64,000 bases of DNA from an uncultured Bacillota bacterium (GTDB taxonomy: Bacteria > Bacillota_I > Bacilli_A > RFN20 > CAG-631): the NCBI GenBank assembly GCA_902491575.1, contig CABUID010000006.1, positions 1 to 64,000 of the forward strand, written 5' to 3'. The notes under the pieces were generated by a model, which saw only the letters and a program-made list of their open reading frames with translations, had not been told where the DNA came from and searched no databases. This document shows, one piece after another, positions 25,206 through 33,540 of this stretch; positions within the stretch are counted from its first letter, which is position 1, and every line of letters begins with the position of its first letter. Position numbers and translations under genes: made by a program.

Positions 25206-26054
25206 TTAATCAATATTTCTTAAAATATTTTGTAAATAAATAATGGTATCTTTAATATCTTTTTTCTGTTGATCTCCAGAAATTTCTCTTTCGATTGTTA
25301 AAGGTCCTTGATAATTAAAAGAGTGAAGTTTTCGAAGAATATATTCGAAATTAACTCTTCCAGTACCAACTTTATGTTCACAGCCTAAATTATTACCATC
25401 TGTTGGATAGTCGCCATCTTTCACATGCATTCCAACAATATATTGTCCAAATACATCTACGGCATCCATCGGATTTCCTTTTCCATATAATAATAAATTC
25501 GCTGGATCTAAATTAATCTTTAAATTCTCCAACCCTTTCGCTTTAACATCTTGAATCGCTCTTAAGATAGTCGTAGGCGTTTCTTGTCCTGTTTCAAAGC
25601 AAAAATCAATATTATATTGATTAGCGTATAAACATAAATCATATATTGTATCCAAAACATCCTGATATTCTTTTGTACTTGGATTTTCAGGTATAAAGCC
25701 CATATGAGTAGTGACTGTTTTCACATTAAGAATATGAGCAAAATCGATTACTTTTTTAAGACCTTCCACTCTTTCTTTTCGCCAAGTTTCAGGCACAATG
25801 CCAATAGTAGAAGGACCATCTACAAAATCCCATACTGTTGGACCTACAATCCAACCGCCCCATAATCCAGATATTGTATATTTATCTTGAAACATATCTT
25901 GAATTTTTTTTGCATTTTCCATTGTACATAATGGCACATTCCAACAACTCATCTGAATTTCATTTAGACCAATTTCATCCAATTTGCTTGTTCCATTTGC
26001 CAAAATATCATCAATCGATTCTATAATACCAATTTTTAAATTATACATATCCAT
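25206..26054 (-). CDS. Sugar phosphate isomerase/epimerase (xylose isomerase-like TIM barrel)
   Basis: A 282-residue TIM barrel of the AP-endonuclease-2/sugar epimerase superfamily. Metal-ligand candidates are the Glu of CFETGQE, the Asp of NLDPANLL, the His and Asp of MHVKDGD, and the Glu of TIEREISG, the usual divalent-metal set. Substrate unknown; relatives include inosose dehydratases and various ketose epimerases. First gene of the operon with the alpha-galactosidase. AAGGAG lies three bases before the ATG at 26054 and nine before a second in-frame ATG at 26048, so the true start may be two codons later. Confidence 0.85.
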   Translation of the reverse strand: MDMYNLKIGIIESIDDILANGTSKLDEIGLNEIQMSCWNVPLCTMENAKKIQDMFQDKYTISGLWGGWIVGPTVWDFVDGPSTIGIVPETWRKERVEGLKKVIDFAHILNVKTVTTHMGFIPENPSTKEYQDVLDTIYDLCLYANQYNIDFCFETGQETPTTILRAIQDVKAKGLENLKINLDPANLLLYGKGNPMDAVDVFGQYIVGMHVKDGDYPTDGNNLGCEHKVGTGRVNFEYILRKLHSFNYQGPLTIEREISGDQQKKDIKDTIIYLQNILRNID

Positions 26055-26078
26055 TATCTCCTTTTTAATATTAAAGTA

Positions 26079-26117
26079 AGCATATCATAATAATAATTAT
26101 TTAACAATAATTATTGT
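26079..26117 (-). promoter_or_regulatory. Promoter and palindromic operator of the alpha-galactosidase operon
   Basis: On the minus strand TTGTTA (26107-26102) and TATGCT (26084-26079) are 17 bases apart. A perfect 14-bp palindrome, ACAATAATTATTGT, at 26104-26117 overlaps the -35, and a second copy of its core, AATAATTATT, fills the spacer at 26092-26101. The arrangement suggests a repressor that blocks RNA polymerase. The inducer and regulator are unknown. Confidence 0.45.
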
Positions 26118-26196
26118 GACCGTTTTTATGTATTTTGCTATCATTTATTTTGAAAAATGAGTATAATAGAAAAAATAAAAAGGAGGATGTATATAA

Positions 26197-27369
26197 ATGA
26201 TTATACGACTAGCTAATGAAAAAGATAGAGAAGGTGTTTATAAAACTATAGGATATTGTTTTAATAATAACCAAAGTAGCATTAACCACAATATTCAATA
26301 TGGGGATTATAATAAATATGAACAATTTATCGTAGCTTTGGATGATAATGAAAATGTTGAAAGTGTAACTTCTGTTGTTCCTTTTCAAGTCTATTTTGAA
26401 GGAAAGAAAGTAAATTTTGGAGGAATAGCTGGGGTGTCTTCTTTGCCAGAAAATCGTGGAAGTGGAAACATAGCTGGTATAATTTCTTATGCTTTAAAAT
26501 ACATGAAAGAAAAAAACATGATATTATCTGGCCTTGGCCCTTTTGCTTTTCAATTTTATCGAAAATTTGGTTATGAATGGTGCTATACTTGGCAACTTGT
26601 TACCATTCCAATTGATGACTTAAAAAATTTCCCAGCAGCGACGACATATAAACAACTTTTTGAAGAAGATGCTTTCATCGTTGAAGAATTTAGAAATGAA
26701 GTCAATCAAAAAGTGAATGGACCTATCCTTCGTGATGAAAGAATTATTCATGATAAATGGGCATCTTACACCTCGTCAAATAGTCACGTTTATGCTGCAT
26801 ATAATGACCATCATGAAATGGTTTCTTACATGGTTTTTAGCCAATCAGGTAGAGAAATTAAAGTATCTGAAATGTATTTTAAAGATGAAATCAGTCGTCA
26901 ATATTTACTTAATTTTTTATATCGACATCGTTCTATGGTTGATAAAGTCGAATTGACTCTAATGACAGATGACGAAATTCGTAATATCTTACCTTCTCCT
27001 CGTATAAATTATTGGCATTGGCCAAATAAAATGGGCAGAGTGGTCATGGTTAAAGAAGCGCTTGAATTATTAAATATAGAAGATTGCTTTGAAGATAGTT
27101 ATAATTTAAAAGTATTAGATTTACATGCCGATTGGAATAATAAAACTTTTAACATTTCTTGTCAAAACGGACATTTAATCGTAAAAGAAACCAATGAACC
27201 TGAAGATTTTGAAATATCTATTCAACGTTTGTCACAAATTACATTAGGCCATTTAAGTGCTAAAGAAGCTGTAAAATATAATTTTATAAAGATACTTAAT
27301 CAAAATAAAACGAAATTACTTTATAAATCATTTAGCAAACGTACAACGATGTTGTGGCAAGAATTTTAA
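26197..27369 (+). CDS. Eis-like GNAT N-acetyltransferase
   Basis: A 390-residue protein of the Eis/YjcK-like group, with an N-terminal GNAT domain, a second GNAT-like middle region, and a C-terminal sterol-carrier-like domain. The acetyl-CoA-binding stretch is SLPENRGSGNIAGI (~87-100). The stretch LGPFAFQFYRKFGYEWCYTW is typical of Eis-type members, and the C-terminal FEISIQRLSQITLG matches the sterol-carrier region. Eis of mycobacteria acetylates aminoglycosides at several amines; most Firmicute homologues are uncharacterised. A strong AGGAGG precedes the ATG. It is divergent from the alpha-galactosidase operon and ends in a hairpin terminator. Confidence 0.82.
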   Translation: MIIRLANEKDREGVYKTIGYCFNNNQSSINHNIQYGDYNKYEQFIVALDDNENVESVTSVVPFQVYFEGKKVNFGGIAGVSSLPENRGSGNIAGIISYALKYMKEKNMILSGLGPFAFQFYRKFGYEWCYTWQLVTIPIDDLKNFPAATTYKQLFEEDAFIVEEFRNEVNQKVNGPILRDERIIHDKWASYTSSNSHVYAAYNDHHEMVSYMVFSQSGREIKVSEMYFKDEISRQYLLNFLYRHRSMVDKVELTLMTDDEIRNILPSPRINYWHWPNKMGRVVMVKEALELLNIEDCFEDSYNLKVLDLHADWNNKTFNISCQNGHLIVKETNEPEDFEISIQRLSQITLGHLSAKEAVKYNFIKILNQNKTKLLYKSFSKRTTMLWQEF

Positions 27370-27406
27370 ATCTTATAATTGAATAAATCTTATAAAAATT
27401 TCAATG

Positions 27407-27440
27407 GATGGTGAAAGCTACTGTTGCTTTTATCATTTTT
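27407..27440 (+). terminator. Terminator of the Eis-like gene
   Basis: GATGGTGAAAGC (27407-27418) pairs with GCTTTTATCATT (27426-27437) using several G-T pairs, followed by T. The remaining AT-rich sequence up to 27600 shows no gene. Confidence 0.6.
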
Positions 27441-27609
27441 ATTTTCTAAAAAATTGAAGATTACTTAGACAACTAATTTACAATTATTGTCAATATTTTA
27501 TTATTTTAAATTTCTTTCGTAAAAAACATACTAAAATATCACTTTTTCCACCTTTTATCATCACTTCTTTTTTTTAATTTTCTTTTTCCCTTTTTTAATT
27601 TTTTATTTG

Positions 27610-27618
27610 TGCTATAAT
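27610..27618 (+). promoter_or_regulatory. Extended -10 promoter of the CotH-like gene
   Basis: TGCTATAAT at 27610-27618 is an extended -10 element, 21 bases before the ATG. No convincing -35 is seen. The ribosome binding site is a weak GAGGTGA. Confidence 0.45.
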
Positions 27619-27638
27619 GGGGTTGAGGTGAATAATTT

Positions 27639-29219
27639 ATGAAAAAAAATTTAAATTTTCTCATGCTAAGTACTTTAGTATTAGCGTCTTGCACTAAGAC
27701 TTTACCCTCTGTATCTGTTTCTGAAAACTCATCATCTGAAATAACAGCAAGTGACTCAAATGAGTCGATGAAAGAAAGCGATTCAACAGTTTCTACTTCA
27801 AGTAATCATGATTCAGATTTAAATTCATCCGATTCGGATATTCTTTCCAATTCAAATAGTAATGAAAGTATATCTTCTTCTAGCGATGAAATCATCGAAC
27901 CAGTAGAACCGGTTTATCATGAAAAAAACATCACTCATTTTTTAGGATCAGATAATGATGTTTATCGTATTAATATTAACACTATAAATCAAGAATTCCC
28001 AAAAGATAAAGAAAATTATGTAAAAGGAAGTTTAAATATCACAGAGCAAAATACTGACCTCGTTTTGCACTCTGATATGGACATGAAAATAAAATTAAGA
28101 GGAAACTCGACCATGGCGGCTGATAAAAAACCATTTAAAATCAAATTTGAATCAAAACAAAAATTGTTTGGATTAACGAAAGCAAAAGAATGGGTATTAT
28201 TAGCGAATTACTATGATAAAAGTAATGTTCGTAATTATTTAGCTTATTTAACAGCCAATAAATTAACTCATTTGGATTTCCAGCCATCATCCATTTTTGT
28301 TGATGTTTATTTTAATAATGAATATCAAGGATTATATTTATTATGTGAGCAAATGGAAGCAAATGAAGGAAGAGTCAATATCAAAGATCATTCCTCAAGT
28401 GATGGAATTGGTTCCTTCTTCCTTGAAGCAGATGAAAGAGCTAAAGATGAATATGCTGGTTATCAAGGCTATTGTTATGTAACTTCCGGTGGTTATGATT
28501 TCGCATTAAAACATCCTGATTGTGATGACTATCTAGAAGCTTTAGAATTATCCAATTCAGATGATCCTGCTATTCGTGAAGAGGCTACAAAAACGCTTAA
28601 TCAATACATTAAAGATGTAACATGGCTTCAAAATTTTATGGATAAAACATCTGAATCCATTTATAATTTAGATCATTACGAAGATTATATCGATGTGGAT
28701 TCCTTTATTGATTATTATCTCGTAGAAGAATTTTTTAAAAATGTCGATGTTGGCTCTACTAGTCAATTTTATTATATTGATCAAAGTGCTGACAATGTTC
28801 GTTTAAATTGTGGACCTGTTTGGGATTTTGATATTGCAGCTGGTGCTGTAGATAATTCTAGAGGTGGTTATGATTTATATACGAAAACTCCTTTATTTAC
28901 GGCTTATAGAGATTATTATTATCGTGCATTATTCCAAGATATACATTTTATCAACAAAGTTAAAGCTCGTTATAGTGAAATTAGAGAAAGTGTATTTTTA
29001 AGTGTTTTTGATGAATTAGATCTCGTCAAACAACTTTTAGATAAAGCTCAAACGAGAAATTTAGCAAAATGGCCATATACAAGTGAAAGAAAAACATGGA
29101 TAGAAATATATGCCTTAGGAAATTATTATTATGATATTCCTACACTATCTGGTCACTATGATTATCTTGAAAATTTCCTTGAAAATCGTTTACAACTTTT
29201 AGATGATGTTTATTTATAA
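27639..29219 (+). CDS. CotH-like kinase family lipoprotein
   Basis: A signal sequence with lipobox LASC (Cys18) is followed by a Ser/Asp/Asn-rich linker (22-88) and a CotH kinase domain. Family motifs: KIKLRGNSTMAADKKPFKIK (149-168), KEWVLLANYYDKSNVRN, and GPVWDFDIAAG, where Asp396 and Asp398 (DFD) correspond to the metal-binding residues of the kinase-like fold. Bacillus CotH is a spore-coat protein kinase, but surface-anchored CotH proteins are common in non-sporulating gut bacteria, where the role is unclear. Nothing in the window indicates sporulation. The DUF523 gene starts directly after its stop, so they form an operon. Confidence 0.88.
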   Translation: MKKNLNFLMLSTLVLASCTKTLPSVSVSENSSSEITASDSNESMKESDSTVSTSSNHDSDLNSSDSDILSNSNSNESISSSSDEIIEPVEPVYHEKNITHFLGSDNDVYRININTINQEFPKDKENYVKGSLNITEQNTDLVLHSDMDMKIKLRGNSTMAADKKPFKIKFESKQKLFGLTKAKEWVLLANYYDKSNVRNYLAYLTANKLTHLDFQPSSIFVDVYFNNEYQGLYLLCEQMEANEGRVNIKDHSSSDGIGSFFLEADERAKDEYAGYQGYCYVTSGGYDFALKHPDCDDYLEALELSNSDDPAIREEATKTLNQYIKDVTWLQNFMDKTSESIYNLDHYEDYIDVDSFIDYYLVEEFFKNVDVGSTSQFYYIDQSADNVRLNCGPVWDFDIAAGAVDNSRGGYDLYTKTPLFTAYRDYYYRALFQDIHFINKVKARYSEIRESVFLSVFDELDLVKQLLDKAQTRNLAKWPYTSERKTWIEIYALGNYYYDIPTLSGHYDYLENFLENRLQLLDDVYL

Positions 29220-29675
29220 ATGAAAGAAAAAATAGCTGTTAGTGCCTGCTTGGTTGGAAAAAACACAAAATATAATGGCCAAAACAACGATAACTTGTGG
29301 GTCAAAAAATATCTACAAAATAAAGAATATATTTTAATTTGTCCTGAAGTTGCAGGTGGATTACCCGTTCCACGTCTTCCTAGTGAAAGATATCAAGATT
29401 TAGTCATTAATCAAAAAAAACAAGATGTAACTTCTTATTTTAAAAAAGGAGCCATGAAAACACTTAATGAATTACTTCAACAAAATATTCATGTTCTTAT
29501 TTTAAAATCGAATAGTCCAAGTTGTGGTTATCAAACGATTTATGATGGTTCTTTTAGCAAAAGAATTATCAAAGGAAATGGTGTTTTTGTTGAACTAGCT
29601 TTACATTATCATTTTAAGATATACACGGAAAAAGATATTGAAATGATGATGAAAAAAAATCAAAATTCTTTTTAA
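29220..29675 (+). CDS. DUF523 family protein
   Basis: A 151-residue cytoplasmic protein beginning with the conserved KIAVSACLVG-like motif (here IAVSACLVGKNTKYNG), then CPEVAGGLPVPR and the ILKSNSPSCGYQTIYDG motif, all hallmarks of DUF523 (YbbK-like). The conserved Cys residues (ACL, CPE, SCG) suggest metal or Fe-S binding, although function is unknown. The ATG is the first codon after the CotH stop, with no gap. Confidence 0.92.
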   Translation: MKEKIAVSACLVGKNTKYNGQNNDNLWVKKYLQNKEYILICPEVAGGLPVPRLPSERYQDLVINQKKQDVTSYFKKGAMKTLNELLQQNIHVLILKSNSPSCGYQTIYDGSFSKRIIKGNGVFVELALHYHFKIYTEKDIEMMMKKNQNSF

Positions 29676-29687
29676 ACTAAAAATCAT

Positions 29688-29735
29688 AAAAGGTAGATGT
29701 TGCTCATTAGAAAGGCATCTACCTTTTATTTTTAA
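29688..29735. terminator. Terminator between convergent DUF523 and HAD genes
   Basis: AAAAGGTAGATG (29688-29699) and CATCTACCTTTT (29716-29727) are perfectly complementary, with T-rich DNA following on the plus strand and A-rich DNA before the stem that can serve the minus strand. Confidence 0.85.
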
Positions 29736-29743
29736 AATTTTTT

Positions 29744-30394
29744 TTATATTTTTTCAATGATTTTTAAAATATCTTTTACCTCATTTACTATAAAGGTGGC
29801 CTGATGTTGAGCCAATTCTTCACGGCTACCAAAACCATACAATACGCCGATAGAATCAATGCGATTGTTTTTGGCCCCTTCAATATCAAAATAACGATCT
29901 CCAATCATAATCACATCTTTTAAATTCTTAATTTTTAATTCTTGAATGATTCTTTGAATAATATCTGTTTTATTCAATAAATGATCATCATCTCTTGGCG
30001 CCCCAATATAATCAAAATAAGATGTGATATGGAAATTATCCAATATTTTTTTACTATATACATAAGGTTTATTTGTAGCTAATGCTAATTTCTTACCTTT
30101 TTCTTTTAAAATATTCAAAAGTTCAATAATATAAGGATATAAATAACATTCATACAACCCTTTTTTTATATAGTAATTTCGATAGTGTTGAATTACTTCT
30201 ATAAGATTTTCTTCTTCCACATGAGCAAATTCTTTTAAAGATTCTCTAATAGGTGGACCGATAAACGGATATAATTCTTCATAAGTATTTAAAGGAATTT
30301 TAAATTTTTGAAAAGCATCACGCAAGGAATTCATAATTCCTTCTGCCGAGTTAATGATGGTGCCATCTAAATCAAATAAAATATATTGATACAT
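29744..30394 (-). CDS. HAD family phosphatase (PpaX/Gph-like)
   Basis: A 216-residue haloacid dehalogenase hydrolase. Motif I is DLDGTIINS (nucleophile Asp8, acid/base Asp10), motif II/III includes ATNKPYVYSKKIL (Lys), and motif IV reads MIGDRYFDIEGAKNN. The cap sequence FIGPPIRESLKEF is typical of the phosphoglycolate phosphatase/PpaX group. Specific substrate unknown. It starts five bases after the addA stop and is probably cotranscribed with addB-addA. Confidence 0.88.
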   Translation of the reverse strand: MYQYILFDLDGTIINSAEGIMNSLRDAFQKFKIPLNTYEELYPFIGPPIRESLKEFAHVEEENLIEVIQHYRNYYIKKGLYECYLYPYIIELLNILKEKGKKLALATNKPYVYSKKILDNFHITSYFDYIGAPRDDDHLLNKTDIIQRIIQELKIKNLKDVIMIGDRYFDIEGAKNNRIDSIGVLYGFGSREELAQHQATFIVNEVKDILKIIEKI

Positions 30395-30399
30395 AATGT

Positions 30400-33300
30400 T
30401 TATTTATAAATTTTTTCTTTTTCCACACTGTTTTCATCCATTTGTTTTAATTCTTGTTTTAAAATGGAATATAACCATATATGGACTATTTTTTTAAATT
30501 TCTTTTCAATATATTTTTGATATGTTTTTAATTGCCATTCATAGGCATCATCATCAAGGTGAGATAATTTATAATCAATAATATCAATATGATTTTCATA
30601 AACAATCATCAAATCAATAATTCCATGAATTTGTTGATTTTCTTGTTCATCTATAAATTCAAATTCTTTAAAAATTTTCCCTTTCTTTCTATTTTTTAGC
30701 AAAGGTAAATTTAAAAAATGTTCAATCATATCTTTTTCTTTATCTGAATAAAGCTCATATTTTGGATGTAAAAAATCTACAGATTCAAAAAGTTCATGAA
30801 TATATGTTCCATACTCCATGATTTCCATTTCTTCTTTGTTTCTTAAAGTATATGTTTCCTTTGAAGCATGTTTTTTTTCTTCTTTTTCGATTTCGATAAT
30901 ATTTTCGACATGCAAAATCCTTTTATTGGTTGGATTAATCCATTGTTTTACATCCTCATTAAAAGGTTTTAAATAATCTTCATTGATATTTAAGTCTTTT
31001 GGCTCAAGGGTTAATCGATAATTGTTCAACTCAAAATTCACTGAATCATAAATCATTTTAAAACTATTATACTTTTTCCTTATAATAGAAGGAACTATGT
31101 CATCCATAATAGATAATGTATCTTCTTTTAAAAGATTATTAAAAATAATAATTTGTTCTCTAGCGCGAGTAAGAGCAACATATAAAAGTCTTATTTTTTC
31201 TGAAATCAAGGATAAATTATTATTTTCTTTCATTAAAAGATGGGAAATATTTTCTCCTTCTCCTTGAATGAAATAAGGAGTTAAAATCCCATATTTCAAA
31301 TCAAAACTTATTTTATCTTTTATTTCACTTTTATTAAAAAGTTTATTGTTATTCATAAAATAAACGATAGGAAATTCCAATCCCTTTGACTTATGTATAG
31401 TCATAATTTTTACTTTATTTTCATCTATACCTGTAGAAGGAAATTCCATTACATCTTCATTTTCATAAATACCATCAATATAAGTCACAAAATCATCAAT
31501 CGTCAATTCTAATTTTTCCATAGATGTTAAAATGTTTTTCAAAAATTCAATTCGTGTCAAATTTGATTCAATATCTCCAATTAATAAAAGTCGATGATAT
31601 AAATCAAATTCATCTACGATCTTTTCTACTAACTCACTTAAAGATACTCTTTTAATATTACTAGCAAAAAAGTGAATTTTACGATACAAACTAGATTCTT
31701 TAAAGCTGTTTAATCGAATATAATCAAATAATTCTTCATCACTTAAACCAATGAGAAAGGATCTCCCTACTCCATAAAACAAACGCAAAAATTCATTGTC
31801 ATATTTTTCTTTAGCATCCAAATCAATCATCTTAATAATATTTTTAATTAAGGTAACAACCATACCACTATTCACTTCTATATTTTTAAAAACTAAATTA
31901 GGTATATGATAATATGACAATAATTTACTCATCGATGAAAATAGACTACTATCCGATAGTAAAATGGCAAAATCTCTATATTCACATGGTCGAAAATCGC
32001 CCAAATCTTTATCAAAAATTCTTTCTTGATGATTTATTTTTTCTTGAATATCTTTTAATATATAAAACATTTCAATATCAGAACTTTTGTATTTTCCTTT
32101 TTCATAGGAGTATGTCACATATTTTATTTTGTTTTCTTGATTTCCCGTTTCATATGCTTTTAAGCCAAAGTGCATTTCATGTTCTTCTTTAAAATTGGCT
32201 TGTCCAATTTGATTATCCATAATGTGATCAAAAATACGATTAATAATAAATAAAACTGGTCGGTTACTTCTAAAATTTTGATTTAAATCGATTTTAATTC
32301 CTCCATTATGATTCTTATAAGCATCATATTTTTCTTTAAATATAAATGGATTAGCATTTCTAAATCCATAAATTGATTGTTTTATGTCACCCACCATGTA
32401 CACATTATGGTTCGAAATATAAGAAATAAATTCTTCTTGTAGATTGTTGGTATCTTGATATTCATCAATTAAGATTTCTTTAAAATGATTTTTTAATTCT
32501 TCTTTAATATCCTCATTTTCTTTTACGAGTTGAATAGCCATTTTAGAAATGTCGATAAATTCAAAAACTTCATGCTTAAATTTATATTGATCTATTTTTT
32601 GATAGTATTTTTTCAATATACGAATTATCACTTCTACGTATATTTCACTTTGAAAATAAGCTTCTTTTATATAGGTAGAATTTGTAAAAATACAAAGCGA
32701 TTGAATATCATCGATACAAGTTTTAATTTCCTTTTTGTAAAGCGTAGCATTTTCGGATAAATTTTTTAATATAGGAAGTTTGACCTTCATATTATTCCGA
32801 ATTTCATCATAATTTTTACTATTTAGGAGTAAGCATAGAGCACTATTCATTTTAAGATATTGTTCTTTCGTCAATTCTACTTGTAGTTTTGAAAGATTGT
32901 CTTTAATGTAGTTCATTTTTTCTAAAAGAATTTGAGTTAATTCATCCAAATATTCATTTATTTTATTATCTGAAAAATAAGTTTCTAAATATTGGTTTAA
33001 CCAAATATTTCTATCCGACAACTGATCAATTTTATTCGAAATATTTAATATTTCTTTTCGCAATAGTGAATCATCTTTTGGAGTTAAGTCACAAATTAAA
33101 CGTTCAAAATTAGGATCTTGCATTTCGTAAAAATCAAAAAATATATCATCGATAATTTCACGTTTTTTGACATTTAAAATAGCATTATCCATAATCGATA
33201 TTTTATTGGTAAGATTTAAACGATGATGGTATTTTTTGACTAAAGACAATGAAAAACTATCAAAAGTAGTAATATAAGCACTATCTACTTCTGCTGTTCT

Positions 33301-33540
33301 ATGAACTAAAAGCTCATCTTTTGCCATTGTTTTGGTAATTCTTTCTTTCATTTCACGTGCTGCTGCATTTGTAAAAGTTAAAACTAAAAGTTCATTTGCC
33401 TTAACACCACTCAATAATATTCTTTTAATTCTTTCGGTTAAAACAGCTGTTTTTCCCGAGCCTGCTCCAGCACTAACAATAATATTTTGACCTTGTGAAT
33501 AAATGGCAGCTTGTTGCTCTAATGAAAACTTAATTGCCAT
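30400..33540 (-). CDS. addA: AddA (RexA) helicase-nuclease subunit
   Basis: The UvrD-type helicase and nuclease subunit of AddAB, which resects double-strand breaks for recombination. Walker A is SAGAGSGKT near residues 23-31; the UvrD-like motif II appears as ILIDEYQDTN, and the C-terminal RecB-type nuclease as HGIIDLMIV...DIIDYK. The length of 1046 is somewhat below the ~1200 usual. The start is the ATG at 33540 (GGAAGGTGATTTTA precedes); the in-frame GTG three codons earlier is part of that ribosome binding site region. It overlaps the 3' end of addB by 11 bases. Confidence 0.95.
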   Translation of the reverse strand: MAIKFSLEQQAAIYSQGQNIIVSAGAGSGKTAVLTERIKRILLSGVKANELLVLTFTNAAAREMKERITKTMAKDELLVHRTAEVDSAYITTFDSFSLSLVKKYHHRLNLTNKISIMDNAILNVKKREIIDDIFFDFYEMQDPNFERLICDLTPKDDSLLRKEILNISNKIDQLSDRNIWLNQYLETYFSDNKINEYLDELTQILLEKMNYIKDNLSKLQVELTKEQYLKMNSALCLLLNSKNYDEIRNNMKVKLPILKNLSENATLYKKEIKTCIDDIQSLCIFTNSTYIKEAYFQSEIYVEVIIRILKKYYQKIDQYKFKHEVFEFIDISKMAIQLVKENEDIKEELKNHFKEILIDEYQDTNNLQEEFISYISNHNVYMVGDIKQSIYGFRNANPFIFKEKYDAYKNHNGGIKIDLNQNFRSNRPVLFIINRIFDHIMDNQIGQANFKEEHEMHFGLKAYETGNQENKIKYVTYSYEKGKYKSSDIEMFYILKDIQEKINHQERIFDKDLGDFRPCEYRDFAILLSDSSLFSSMSKLLSYYHIPNLVFKNIEVNSGMVVTLIKNIIKMIDLDAKEKYDNEFLRLFYGVGRSFLIGLSDEELFDYIRLNSFKESSLYRKIHFFASNIKRVSLSELVEKIVDEFDLYHRLLLIGDIESNLTRIEFLKNILTSMEKLELTIDDFVTYIDGIYENEDVMEFPSTGIDENKVKIMTIHKSKGLEFPIVYFMNNNKLFNKSEIKDKISFDLKYGILTPYFIQGEGENISHLLMKENNNLSLISEKIRLLYVALTRAREQIIIFNNLLKEDTLSIMDDIVPSIIRKKYNSFKMIYDSVNFELNNYRLTLEPKDLNINEDYLKPFNEDVKQWINPTNKRILHVENIIEIEKEEKKHASKETYTLRNKEEMEIMEYGTYIHELFESVDFLHPKYELYSDKEKDMIEHFLNLPLLKNRKKGKIFKEFEFIDEQENQQIHGIIDLMIVYENHIDIIDYKLSHLDDDAYEWQLKTYQKYIEKKFKKIVHIWLYSILKQELKQMDENSVEKEKIYK

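Noticed and set aside
27480..27490. ACAATTATTGT near the CotH promoter, similar to the palindrome at 26104
   Set aside because: The half-sites are spaced by one base instead of four, and it is far from any promoter element; likely chance in AT-rich DNA.
27639..29219. CotH as evidence of spore formation
   Set aside because: The domain is widespread in non-sporulating bacteria and the protein here is a lipoprotein; no sporulation gene is visible in the window.
33351..33359. TTTCACGTG, a partial match to the parS centre
   Set aside because: Only the central nine bases match; the flanks do not continue the palindrome and the site is within addA, so it is not a credible parS.
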